Positions 1 to 6,965 of a stretch of 7,822 nucleotides of DNA are shown in pieces. Positions within the stretch are counted from its first letter, which is position 1. Each line of letters begins with the position of its first letter. The stretch is from JBEKYD01 sp049509915 (GTDB taxonomy: Bacteria > Acidobacteriota > Terriglobia > Bryobacterales > Bryobacteraceae), in the NCBI GenBank assembly GCA_049509915.1, contig JBEKZL010000312.1, forward strand, positions 1-7,822, read 5' to 3'. The notes under the pieces were generated by a model. That model saw nothing but the letters and a program-made list of their open reading frames with translations. It did not search any database and had not been told where the DNA came from. A program made the position numbers and the translations under genes.

Positions 1-1646
<1,646 letters not shown>

Positions 1647-1734
1647 GCTTGGGTCTCGATACGGCGGGAAGGCCGCAAATACTATCTTACCTTGTCCCTG
1701 AGACCTACATTCCCTCTGCGATTTTTCCACTGGC

Positions 1735-1771
1735 CCTGCCACCATATTGTGGCAGGCGCTTTCGCCTGCCA
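1735..1771. repeat. REP-like palindrome, family A, copy 1 (overlapping hairpins)
   Basis: Two alternative hairpins overlap here. CCTGCCAC (1735-1742) can pair with GTGGCAGG (1749-1756) around a 6-nt loop. TGGCAGGCG (1750-1758) can pair with CGCCTGCCA (1763-1771) around the 4-nt loop CTTT. The core GGCAGGCGCTTTCGCCTGCC (1751-1770) is the exact reverse complement of the core at 1892-1911. Paired inverted palindromes of this size between genes are the hallmark of REP/BIME-type elements. Genome-wide multiplicity is inferred, not seen here. Confidence 0.75.
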
Positions 1772-1890
1772 ATACCACTATGTTCTACCGCTGAAGGCTT
1801 CCTCACCTGCACCCGGACATTCCCGAGACAGGCTTCCTGTTTGTCACCGGGCGGCTGGCCGATTCCCTCCCACCGACCCGAATGCCACAC

Positions 1891-1912
1891 GGGCAGGCGA
1901 AAGCGCCTGCCC
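1891..1912. repeat. REP-like palindrome, family A, copy 2 (inverted relative to copy 1)
   Basis: GGGCAGGCG (1891-1899) pairs with CGCCTGCCC (1904-1912) in a perfect 9-bp stem with the loop AAAG. The 20-nt core at 1892-1911 is the exact reverse complement of the core at 1751-1770, so the two copies form a head-to-head pair about 120 bp apart. Neither stem is followed by a T tract, so a simple intrinsic-terminator role is not supported. Confidence 0.75.
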
Positions 1913-2016
1913 CACGCCTGGCGCCAAACTCCAGCCTGTGAAATCGAGGCCTATTGCCCCGCCGGTGCCACCCGGCAGCTCAAAATCCCCGGCTCCGCGT
2001 CTGGTCTTGCCCGGTG

Positions 2017-2022
2017 TATACT
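2017..2022 (+). promoter_or_regulatory. Possible -10 box (TATACT) for the secreted-protein gene
   Basis: TATACT matches the sigma-70 consensus TATAAT at five of six positions and lies about 65 bp before the ATG at 2088. No clear -35 element sits 16-18 bp upstream, so this is a weak call based on the hexamer and its position. Confidence 0.3.
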
Positions 2023-2077
2023 ACTCAGGAAGCTGGAGGCCACGACGGAGATTCCGGATGGTTTCCATCCTCGGCGT

Positions 2078-2083
2078 GGAGGT
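2078..2083 (+). promoter_or_regulatory. Strong Shine-Dalgarno (GGAGGT) fixing the start at 2088
   Basis: GGAGGT lies four bases before the ATG at 2088-2090. It is the clearest ribosome binding site in the window and supports this ATG, which begins a well-formed signal peptide. Confidence 0.7.
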
Positions 2084-2087
2084 ATAA

Positions 2088-2861
2088 ATGCGCCATGGTA
2101 CGATAGCCGTCCTGACTGCAATTTGTGCGGTTCTGGCGTTCGCGCAGACCGCCCTAACGAACGATTCCGTCATCAAGATGGTCAAGGCCGGACTGGGCGA
2201 TGAGCTCGTAGTCAATATGGTGAAGGCCCAGCCGGGAGCCTATTCGACGGGCCCCGACGACCTGATTGCATTAAAGTCCGCCGGGGTAAGCGACAAAATC
2301 ATCGGCGCCATGGTGGGGCGAATGAGCTCCGGCGCTGCCGCCGGTCCGGCAGCCGCCGCGGCCGCCCCCGGTTCGGGACCCGTAAATGAAGTGGGCGTGT
2401 ACTACCGGAAGGCGGAAGCTTGGACCGACCTCGATCCGGAGGTGGTGAACTTTAAGACCGGAGGCGTGCTCAAATCCATCGGCACGGTGGGAATCGTGAA
2501 GGGCGACGTCAACGGACACGTCAACGGCGACCATAGCAAAACCCAGCTCAAAACCCCCGTGGACCTCCTCGTCTATACTCCCGAGGGCGTCGCCATTACC
2601 GAGTACCAGTTGCTCCGGCTTCGCGATTCAAAAGACGCTCGGGAGTTTCGCACCGTTACCGGAGGCGTCATGCACGTTTCCGGCGGCGCCACGCGCGACT
2701 TGGTCCCATTCGAGAGCAAGAAAATCGCCCCTCGTACCTATGAGATCATGCTGCCGAACCTCGGCTCGGGCGAGTACGGTCTCCTGCCTCCGACGGCGGG
2801 AGACGCAACAGGCAGCTCAGGTCGGATCGGCAAGATCTACTCCTTCAGGCTGCTCGAATAG
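2088..2861 (+). CDS. Secreted protein of unknown function with an N-terminal 'LTNxxVIKMVKAGL' helical module
   Basis: This 257-residue protein starts with an export signal: R2/H3, a hydrophobic core from about residue 6 to 18, and a likely signal peptidase I site after AFA (19/20). Residues 23-77 form a helical module containing LTNDSVIKMVKAGLGDELV and, further on, LIALKSAGVSDKIIGAMV. From memory I associate this pattern with many acidobacterial secreted proteins, without a named function. An Ala/Gly/Pro-rich linker (about 80-98) leads to a C-terminal domain (about 99-257) that looks mostly beta: evenly spaced hydrophobics, VGVYYRK at the start and KIYSFRLL at the end. I see no lipobox, transmembrane segment or enzyme motif. 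It is probably periplasmic or exported, and transcribed alone: a strong ribosome binding site precedes it and a hairpin follows three bases from the stop. I do not recognise a specific family and assign no function. Confidence 0.88.
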   Translation: MRHGTIAVLTAICAVLAFAQTALTNDSVIKMVKAGLGDELVVNMVKAQPGAYSTGPDDLIALKSAGVSDKIIGAMVGRMSSGAAAGPAAAAAAPGSGPVNEVGVYYRKAEAWTDLDPEVVNFKTGGVLKSIGTVGIVKGDVNGHVNGDHSKTQLKTPVDLLVYTPEGVAITEYQLLRLRDSKDAREFRTVTGGVMHVSGGATRDLVPFESKKIAPRTYEIMLPNLGSGEYGLLPPTAGDATGSSGRIGKIYSFRLLE

Positions 2862-2863
2862 TT

Positions 2864-2891
2864 CCGCCTCCGGCAAGATCCAAGGAGGCGG
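2864..2891 (+). terminator. Hairpin immediately after the secreted-protein gene
   Basis: CCGCCTCC (2864-2871) pairs perfectly with GGAGGCGG (2884-2891) across a 12-nt loop, starting two bases after the TAG stop. There is no T tract, so it is not a classical intrinsic terminator, but the position suggests a 3'-end structure. Its right arm overlaps the first bases of the adjoining palindromic repeat. Confidence 0.45.
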
Positions 2892-3021
2892 GGCAGACCA
2901 TCGTCTGGCCTGATCTACCCAACCTCGCGCGTCCGAACACGCTCACTCGTGCTCCGTCACGCCGGCATGGGGCGCCTGGCAGACCACAAACGACGATGGT
3001 CTGCCCCACTTGGCAGAGCTC
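2890..3021. repeat. Palindromic intergenic repeat, family B, copy 1
   Basis: The outer ends are perfect 16-bp inverted repeats: GGGGCAGACCATCGTC (2890-2905) and its complement at 2992-3007. The right end is itself a hairpin, GGCAGACCA (2978-2986) with TGGTCTGCC (2997-3005), a 9-bp stem with a 10-nt loop. The similarity to copy 2 at 4910-5055 continues through the middle (both contain GCATGGGGC) and past the right end (CCCCAC, T or C, TGGCAG). It fills the gap between two converging genes and ends 6 bp before the stop of the minus-strand gene, so it may serve as a shared 3'-end structure. Confidence 0.85.
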
Positions 3022-3027
3022 TTAAGC

Positions 3028-4596
3028 CTATTGACCCGCGGGGCCCTTGGCTGGCGCCCTGCCGGACAGCAACGCCTCTAGCGCTGCCAGCCGCGCCTCC
3101 AGTTTGCGGTTCTCTTCCTGTTGCCGCTGGTTCTCTTCCTGCTGTTGGCGAATGGTTTCGTCCTGCTCCATAGCGTGCCGGTTCTGCTTCTGCAATTCGT
3201 TCAGCAGCATGGGCGTCAGCTTCTGATACTGCACCGTCTCGATCTGCCCATCCTTTCCACGCACCACCAGGTCGGGATAGACCTCCGCCACTTCCTCCGC
3301 AATCAGGCCGTAATCGAGCGGCTTCGCGCCATCGGCATAAGGTCGCTTGTAGCGAAACGTAACCGGGCGCAGATCGAGCAGCCCAGCGCTGGCTTCGCCC
3401 ATGTCTTCGATATCTTCTTTGAAACGCTGGGAGGAACTAATGGTGCCAAGCTGGCCGTTGCCGTCGACCACGACGTTCACGGCGCCTGAGAGGCCGGTGG
3501 TGACGCCGCTCACTCCAGCGGCGAAGAAGGAGGTCTGCGTGCCTGCGGTGCCGATGCGGATGGTGGCGTTGTCGGTGGAGAGGCCTGGGCTGCCGATATC
3601 GACGTTGTTGCTGCCGGTGACGGCTGCCCCCGCCATATACCCGATGGCGATGTTGTTGCTCCCGGTGGTGTTGGCCCCCAAAGCGTAGAAACCGCTGGCC
3701 GTGTTTTGGGCGCCGGTCGTGTTGCTATACAGCGCCTGGACCCCGCTGGCCGTATTGGCGCTTCCGGTGGTGTTGAGATACATCGCAACCGCACCACTGG
3801 CCGTGTTGGCGTTCCCGCTCTTGCTGTACATCAGCGCGCTGAAACCGCTGGCAGTGTTCATGTTCCCGATGGTGTTGTCCGCCAGCGCGCCGGCACCGGT
3901 GGCCGTGTTATCGCCCCCGGTGCTGTTGCTGCCCAACGCGCCACCACCGCTGGCCGTGTTGAGGCTCCCAGTGGTATTGTTCGCCAGGGCGTCGGAGCCG
4001 CTAGCCGTGTTGCTGCTCCCCGTGGTGTTGCTCTGCAGCGCGCCACCACCGCTGGCCGTGTTGCCGAACCCCGTAGTGTTGCTCGCCAGCGCCCCCAAAC
4101 CGACAGCGGTGTTGCTATTCGCGTCCGTCGGCGCGGCGTAGAAGCCGTTCATGTCGATGATGACATCCGTGGTCGCGGGGCCGGAACTATACACGCTTAC
4201 TCCGCCGGACGGTGTTCCCGCCGGAACGATGGCCGCGTTGGCCACGACCAGGCCTTGGCTATCGTTTATGGTCGAGACGATAGATTGCGCCGCGCCGGAC
4301 GGCCAGATCGTGACATAGTAGACCGCGCCTGCCGCGTGGGGGACCACCGTCAGATTCAGCGAGTAGGCTTGGGCAATGGAAGGGATCGTCCCGCAGGGGG
4401 CGGGCGCGGTGTCGGTGCTGGCCTCGGGTAGGGATTGCACCGGGAACGTCGCGGTTCCCGCGGCTGCTATGGAGGGTCCCGAAAAGGGCTCGATCCCGTT
4501 GAACCCGGCAGCGGAGCCTCTGGTATCCACCAGGCGGCAGGGCGTGACGGCGACGAACGTGAGCGCGTTGGTGGATACGGCGCTCGGGGAAAGCAC
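3028..4596 (-). CDS. Surface/tail-fibre-like protein: TPCR-DTRG domain, 17-residue repeats, S74 chaperone domain, coiled coil (main part, downstream of an amber codon)
   Basis: The 522 codons from the GTG at 4596 encode most of a secreted, fibre-like protein. Residues 15-155 form a beta domain opening with VAVTPCRLVDTRG, with Cys20 and Cys68 as a possible disulfide pair. I associate this domain from memory with acidobacterial secreted proteins. Residues 162-314 are nine tandem 17-residue repeats (consensus NTASGxxALxxNTTGxx), plus a partial tenth, resembling repetitive trimeric adhesin or fibre stalks. Residues 384-450 match the peptidase S74 intramolecular chaperone domain of phage tail spikes: SSQRFKEDI, LDLRPVTFRYK, DYGLIAEEV. 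In this family a Ser-Lys dyad releases the chaperone after trimerisation; Ser388 and Lys393 have the right spacing. A Gln/Glu-rich coiled coil follows (about 463-512). The GTG at 4596 has no well-placed ribosome binding site and this piece lacks a signal peptide. The frame continues upstream through a TAG at 4615-4617 into a perfect signal peptide, so this is probably not a natural start. Confidence 0.88.
   Translation of the reverse strand: MLSPSAVSTNALTFVAVTPCRLVDTRGSAAGFNGIEPFSGPSIAAAGTATFPVQSLPEASTDTAPAPCGTIPSIAQAYSLNLTVVPHAAGAVYYVTIWPSGAAQSIVSTINDSQGLVVANAAIVPAGTPSGGVSVYSSGPATTDVIIDMNGFYAAPTDANSNTAVGLGALASNTTGFGNTASGGGALQSNTTGSSNTASGSDALANNTTGSLNTASGGGALGSNSTGGDNTATGAGALADNTIGNMNTASGFSALMYSKSGNANTASGAVAMYLNTTGSANTASGVQALYSNTTGAQNTASGFYALGANTTGSNNIAIGYMAGAAVTGSNNVDIGSPGLSTDNATIRIGTAGTQTSFFAAGVSGVTTGLSGAVNVVVDGNGQLGTISSSQRFKEDIEDMGEASAGLLDLRPVTFRYKRPYADGAKPLDYGLIAEEVAEVYPDLVVRGKDGQIETVQYQKLTPMLLNELQKQNRHAMEQDETIRQQQEENQRQQEENRKLEARLAALEALLSGRAPAKGPAGQ
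3655..4113 (-). repeat. Nine tandem 51-bp units coding for NTASGxxALxxNTTGxx repeats
   Basis: Reading the minus strand from 4113, nine consecutive 51-bp units encode 17-residue repeats beginning NTAVG, NTASG or NTATG. The unit length does not vary; a tenth, diverged unit (NIAIG...) follows at 3654-3607. The units differ at the variable codons, so this is an old internal duplication rather than a recent identical array. Being in-frame multiples of 17 codons, unit gain or loss would change stalk length without breaking the frame. Confidence 0.9.
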
Positions 4597-4614
4597 GAAC
4601 TGCGGCGCGGCCTT

Positions 4615-4794
4615 CTACGGCGAGTCCTGGGCGGCGCGTTCTCTCTCCGCCTGGCTGGGTTGCCAGTACAGCGGCGCGGCCCAGTTCCTTAGCGGGATGG
4701 CTGAAGTCTGAGCCGACAAACCGGACGCTAGCACGAATGCAATGAGAAGCAGAAAGGCGGCCCGGAGATGATGGGAGTGAAACAACACGTGCAT
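4615..4794 (-). pseudogene. Signal-peptide N-terminus of the surface-protein gene, ended by an in-frame amber codon
   Basis: The minus strand reads a 59-residue piece: MHVLFHSHHLR, a hydrophobic core AAFLLLIAFVLASG, a likely signal peptidase site after LSA (28/29), then a mature N-terminus with PLRNWAAPLYWQPSQAE. It stops at TAG (4617-4615). The next six codons (AAG GCC GCG CCG CAG TTC) run in the same frame straight into the 522-codon piece that begins at 4596. The two pieces are therefore one gene of about 588 codons with a single nonsense codon at codon 60. The ribosome binding site AAGGAG (4801-4796) is only one base from the ATG at 4794 but seven bases from the in-frame GTG at 4788, so GTG4788 may be the true start. 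The simplest reading is a recent CAG-to-TAG change; a sequencing error or amber readthrough cannot be excluded. Confidence 0.8.
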
Positions 4795-4795
4795 G

Positions 4796-4801
4796 CTCCT
4801 T
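4796..4801 (-). promoter_or_regulatory. Shine-Dalgarno AAGGAG for the surface-protein gene
   Basis: On the minus strand AAGGAG ends one base before the ATG at 4794 and seven bases before the in-frame GTG at 4788. The spacing favours the GTG, which would shorten the signal peptide by two residues. Confidence 0.6.
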
Positions 4802-4811
4802 GATTGGGATC

Positions 4812-4832
4812 GGCCGGCATTACTGGCCGGCC
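4812..4832. other. GC-rich hairpin in the leader of the surface-protein gene
   Basis: GGCCGGC (4812-4818) pairs with GCCGGCC (4826-4832) in a perfect 7-bp stem with the 7-nt loop ATTACTG. It lies 10 bp upstream of the ribosome binding site of the minus-strand gene and could affect its translation or mRNA stability. No regulatory family is recognised. Confidence 0.4.
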
Positions 4833-4909
4833 TATGCCTGGCGGCACTGGTGAGCCTGAGGGCCCCGGCCGCACAGCATAGCATGTAGCCCCTGGCACCG
4901 CGGCACACC

Positions 4910-5055
4910 GGGGCAGACCATCGTCTTATGTGGTCTGCCCTGAATCCGCGCTTGACCACGTTCACCGACCCCCGTCGCGCTCGCATGGGGCATCCATTGG
5001 GCTGGCGATACGTGGCAGACCACAAGAAACGATGCTCTGCCCCACCTGGCAGCTC
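4910..5055. repeat. Palindromic intergenic repeat, family B, copy 2
   Basis: This copy lies in the same orientation as copy 1 at 2890-3021. Its left end is a perfect hairpin: GGGCAGACCA (4911-4920) with TGGTCTGCCC (4931-4940), a 10-bp stem with a 10-nt loop. The right-end hairpin is slightly decayed: GGCAGACCA (5014-5022) with TGCTCTGCC (5033-5041), one mismatch. The outer 16-bp ends (4910-4925 and 5028-5043) match with two mismatches. The decay in each copy affects different arms, so together they define a two-hairpin element of roughly 130-145 bp. No transposase is encoded, consistent with a non-autonomous BIME- or MITE-like element. Confidence 0.85.
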
Positions 5056-5086
5056 GAAATTCGAAGGACTGGTCGATCGGTTGCAT

Positions 5087-5092
5087 TACAAT
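5087..5092 (+). promoter_or_regulatory. Candidate -10 box (TACAAT) for msrB
   Basis: TACAAT matches TATAAT at five of six positions and lies 38 bp before the msrB ATG, leaving room for a leader of about 30 nt that contains the ribosome binding site. No good -35 is visible 16-18 bp upstream. It sits about 30 bp beyond the family B repeat, so insertion of the repeat left the promoter intact. Confidence 0.45.
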
Positions 5093-5130
5093 GGAGGCAA
5101 AGGATCGTGATCGAGGTGGAGGGAAGCCCA

Positions 5131-5541
5131 ATGCCGGATTCGAAAATCGTGAAGGCGGAAGCCGAGTGGAAGGCCGAGTTGCAGCCGGGGGTGTTCGAAG
5201 TGACGCGCAAGGCGGCCACCGAGCGGGCCTTCACCGGAAAGTATTGGGACAATCACGAGGCCGGAGTTTACCGCTGCGTTTGCTGCGGGACATTGCTATT
5301 CCGGTCCGGCGAGAAGTTCGATTCCGGCACCGGCTGGCCGAGCTTCTGCGCGCCGGCGGCGCCGGATAACGTAGAGACGGAGACGGACGCTTCGCTGGGG
5401 ATGCGGCGCACCGAAGTGCTGTGCTCGAAATGCGACGCGCATCTGGGTCACGTGTTCCCGGACGGTCCGGCGCCCAGCGGACTGCGGTACTGTATCAACT
5501 CGGCGGCATTGCGCTTCGAAAAAGCGGACGAAACCAGCTAG
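5131..5541 (+). CDS. msrB: Peptide-methionine (R)-S-oxide reductase MsrB
   Basis: MsrB reduces the R epimer of methionine sulfoxide in oxidised proteins back to methionine, normally with thioredoxin as electron donor; no export signal is present, so it should be cytoplasmic. The 136-residue length is typical of a single-domain MsrB. Family signatures include FTGKYWDNHEAGVYRC, FDSGTGWPSF (63-72), HLGHVFPDGP (104-113) and GLRYCINSAALRF (117-129). Cys121 in RYCINS is the catalytic cysteine. Two CxxC pairs, Cys49/Cys52 and Cys98/Cys101, form the structural zinc site. In many MsrBs the resolving cysteine is the third residue of SGCGWPSF; here it is Thr67, so another cysteine (Cys73 is nearby) or direct reduction may serve. 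The ATG at 5131 is chosen because GGAGGG (5118-5123) lies seven bases upstream and the protein then begins like the family; a GTG at 5108 is possible but less likely. Confidence 0.95.
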   Translation: MPDSKIVKAEAEWKAELQPGVFEVTRKAATERAFTGKYWDNHEAGVYRCVCCGTLLFRSGEKFDSGTGWPSFCAPAAPDNVETETDASLGMRRTEVLCSKCDAHLGHVFPDGPAPSGLRYCINSAALRFEKADETS

Positions 5542-5639
5542 GCGTAGTCACTACCGAGCCGCGACCGCCAGCGACGGTTGGCTGGAACGGATTTCCCGAG
5601 ATCGGTCAAAACACCCGCTGCCGGGCGCCTTGCGCTTGC

Positions 5640-5645
5640 TACCAT
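5640..5645 (+). promoter_or_regulatory. Possible -10 (TACCAT) just upstream of the propeller gene
   Basis: TACCAT matches TATAAT at four of six positions. It ends six bases before the ATG at 5652, so a transcript would begin at or next to the start codon. A CTGCCG hexamer at 5618-5623 is a weak -35 candidate. The absence of any Shine-Dalgarno fits leaderless translation. Confidence 0.3.
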
Positions 5646-5651
5646 TAGCTC

Positions 5652-6764
5652 ATGGGGCACCGGGCGCGCGCGACGTCGCGCAGGGCGTTTCTGGTTACCG
5701 TTGGCGCGAGTCTACTGGCCGGGGCGGAGGGCACGAAGGGCCGCAACTTTCCGCCCGAGTGGCGCCGCTACGCCGATCCCACTACCGAAGCGGACGTTTA
5801 CCGGCTCACCGATCCAGCCCATCGGGCGTGGTTCCCGGCCTATTACAATCGCGCCATTGCGCGCTCCAGCGGCTGGCTGGTATTTGCCGGCGACCGGGAA
5901 GGCTCCCCGCAGGCTTACCGCATGGATCTGAAGAGCGGCGAGACGCGGTTGCTCACCGAAGCAGAGGCTTTGGATGCGGCCACGCTCACGCTGACTCCCG
6001 ACAACCGCGAGCTCTGCTTCTTCGCCGGGCGTTCGCTGCGACTGCTCACGCTCGCAACGCTACGCGACCGCGAGATATACCGCATCGCCGAAGGCTGGGA
6101 GCGGGGCGCGGGGCTGAGCGTGGGAGCGGACGGCACCCATGCCACGTTTATCGAGAACCGGCAAGGGGGCTCGCGCGTGTGCATGGCCCCACTGGCGGCG
6201 GGCGCGGTTCGTACCGTAATCGAAACGCCAGTCGAAATGAGCCATCCGCTGCACCGGCCGGGCCGCGCCCAGTTGCTCTACCGCCGCGGCGACGGCCTCT
6301 GGATGACAAATCTGGACGGGCGGGAAAACCGCCGGCTGAAACTGGCGCCGGGGGGCGCGGTCTGCGCCAATTGGTCTCACGACGGCCGCATCATTCTCTA
6401 TCTCAACCTGCCTGAGGATCCGCATCAGTTACATGCCATTCGCGAGTATGCGCCCGATACGGCGAGCGACAAGCTGGTGTCCAAGACCAGCCAGTTCGCC
6501 AGTTTCGGCGCCAACCGCGATACTTCGGTGTTCGTCGGCGCCAGCGCCAATAAAGCTTCGCCCACGGTGTTGCTGCTGTTGCGGATTACGCAGCGGGAAA
6601 TGACGTTGTGCGAGCACAGAGCGACCGACCCGGCCGCCGTCGCGCCCATTTTTTCTCCCGACAGCCAGCACATCTATTTTCAGAGCGACCGCGACGGCAA
6701 GCCAGCCCTCTACTCCGTACACGTGGACCGGCTGGTGGAAAAGACCGACGTGGAAGCGCCATAG
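5652..6764 (+). CDS. Tat-exported beta-propeller protein, TolB / oligogalacturonate-lyase (PL22)-like
   Basis: This 370-residue protein begins with a twin-arginine signal: SRRAFL at residues 9-14, then a moderately hydrophobic stretch VTVGASLLAGA, implying folded export across the inner membrane. The rest is built from TolB/WD40-like blades of the form 'hydrophobic strand, DG or DS turn, YF.SDRDG, LY..D'. Examples are WLVFAGDREGSPQAYRMDL (about 75-93), NWSHDGRIILYLNLP in the middle, and IFSPDSQHIYFQSDRDGKP near the C-terminus. The opening YRLTDPAHRAW and the SGETRLLTE motif recall oligogalacturonate lyases of family PL22, which are seven-bladed propellers with a His/Gln metal site. I cannot assign those metal ligands here, so lyase activity is not claimed; a binding or scaffold role is equally possible. 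No pectin-degradation genes lie nearby. No ribosome binding site is visible before the ATG, but a TACCAT hexamer six bases upstream suggests a leaderless message. Confidence 0.85.
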   Translation: MGHRARATSRRAFLVTVGASLLAGAEGTKGRNFPPEWRRYADPTTEADVYRLTDPAHRAWFPAYYNRAIARSSGWLVFAGDREGSPQAYRMDLKSGETRLLTEAEALDAATLTLTPDNRELCFFAGRSLRLLTLATLRDREIYRIAEGWERGAGLSVGADGTHATFIENRQGGSRVCMAPLAAGAVRTVIETPVEMSHPLHRPGRAQLLYRRGDGLWMTNLDGRENRRLKLAPGGAVCANWSHDGRIILYLNLPEDPHQLHAIREYAPDTASDKLVSKTSQFASFGANRDTSVFVGASANKASPTVLLLLRITQREMTLCEHRATDPAAVAPIFSPDSQHIYFQSDRDGKPALYSVHVDRLVEKTDVEAP

Positions 6765-6965
6765 GCAAGCCGATGGGCCTTGTCCAAAGTGTGGCGACGC
6801 ACTTTCGCGTGCCGCGTCGAGACTCGCCTCCGCGCTCGCTCTAGCTCGACAGAGAGCCCCCTGTCCGGCCGCGATTCCGCGCACGCAAGCACATTCCGCA
6901 GTCGATAGCTACATCTCTGTCCGCCGTCTGCCAGCTCTGGACCTCGATGGTAGAATCGTCGGGAT
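6765..6965. other. Intergenic gap before the histidine phosphatase gene
   Basis: This 201-bp stretch contains no open frame with recognisable protein features and no strong hairpin or T tract that I can see. Its only supported element is the promoter candidate at 6928-6956, so the downstream gene is likely transcribed on its own. Confidence 0.55.
6928..6956 (+). promoter_or_regulatory. Candidate sigma-70 promoter, near-leaderless (CTGCCA - 17 bp - TAGAAT)
   Basis: CTGCCA (6928-6933, four of six matches to TTGACA) and TAGAAT (6951-6956, five of six matches to TATAAT) are separated by exactly 17 bp. The ATG at 6966 starts ten bases after the -10, where transcription would be expected to begin, and no real Shine-Dalgarno lies between them. 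This is the best promoter-like sequence in the window. Confidence 0.5.

Larger units (their letters stand above)
1647..2087. other. Divergent intergenic region between secA and the secreted-protein gene
   Basis: This 441-bp stretch separates two genes transcribed away from each other, so it must hold both promoters. I find no credible gene in it: the open frames crossing it have no recognisable protein features and run through palindromes. It contains a pair of mutually inverted hairpins (listed separately). It also has a TATACT hexamer at 2017-2022 that could be a -10 box for the plus-strand gene. On the minus strand, upstream of secA, overlapping TAAGAT and TAGTAT hexamers lie near 1676-1687, but without a convincing -35. 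Confidence 0.7.

Noticed and set aside
1652..1705. GGTCTC (1652-1657) and GAGACC (1700-1705) as inverted repeats in the secA leader
   Set aside because: Only six bases with a 42-bp separation; expected by chance and without further pairing around it.
3655..4113. Regularly spaced repeats that could suggest a CRISPR array
   Set aside because: The units are contiguous 51-bp coding repeats with no unique spacers, and they translate to a constant 17-residue protein repeat.
3706..4431. Open frames of 146-241 codons on the plus strand with repetitive Val/Leu-Pro or Gly/Arg patterns
   Set aside because: They mirror the 51-bp repeats of the minus-strand surface gene read in the wrong direction; their periodicity is fully explained by that gene.
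4930..5130. N-terminal extension of msrB through the family B repeat
   Set aside because: The frame is open, but the extension is encoded by the palindromic repeat, resembles no MsrB, and the ATG at 5131 has a well-placed ribosome binding site.
5566..5585. CCAGC/GCTGG hairpin as an msrB terminator
   Set aside because: A five-bp stem without a T tract is too weak to support a terminator.
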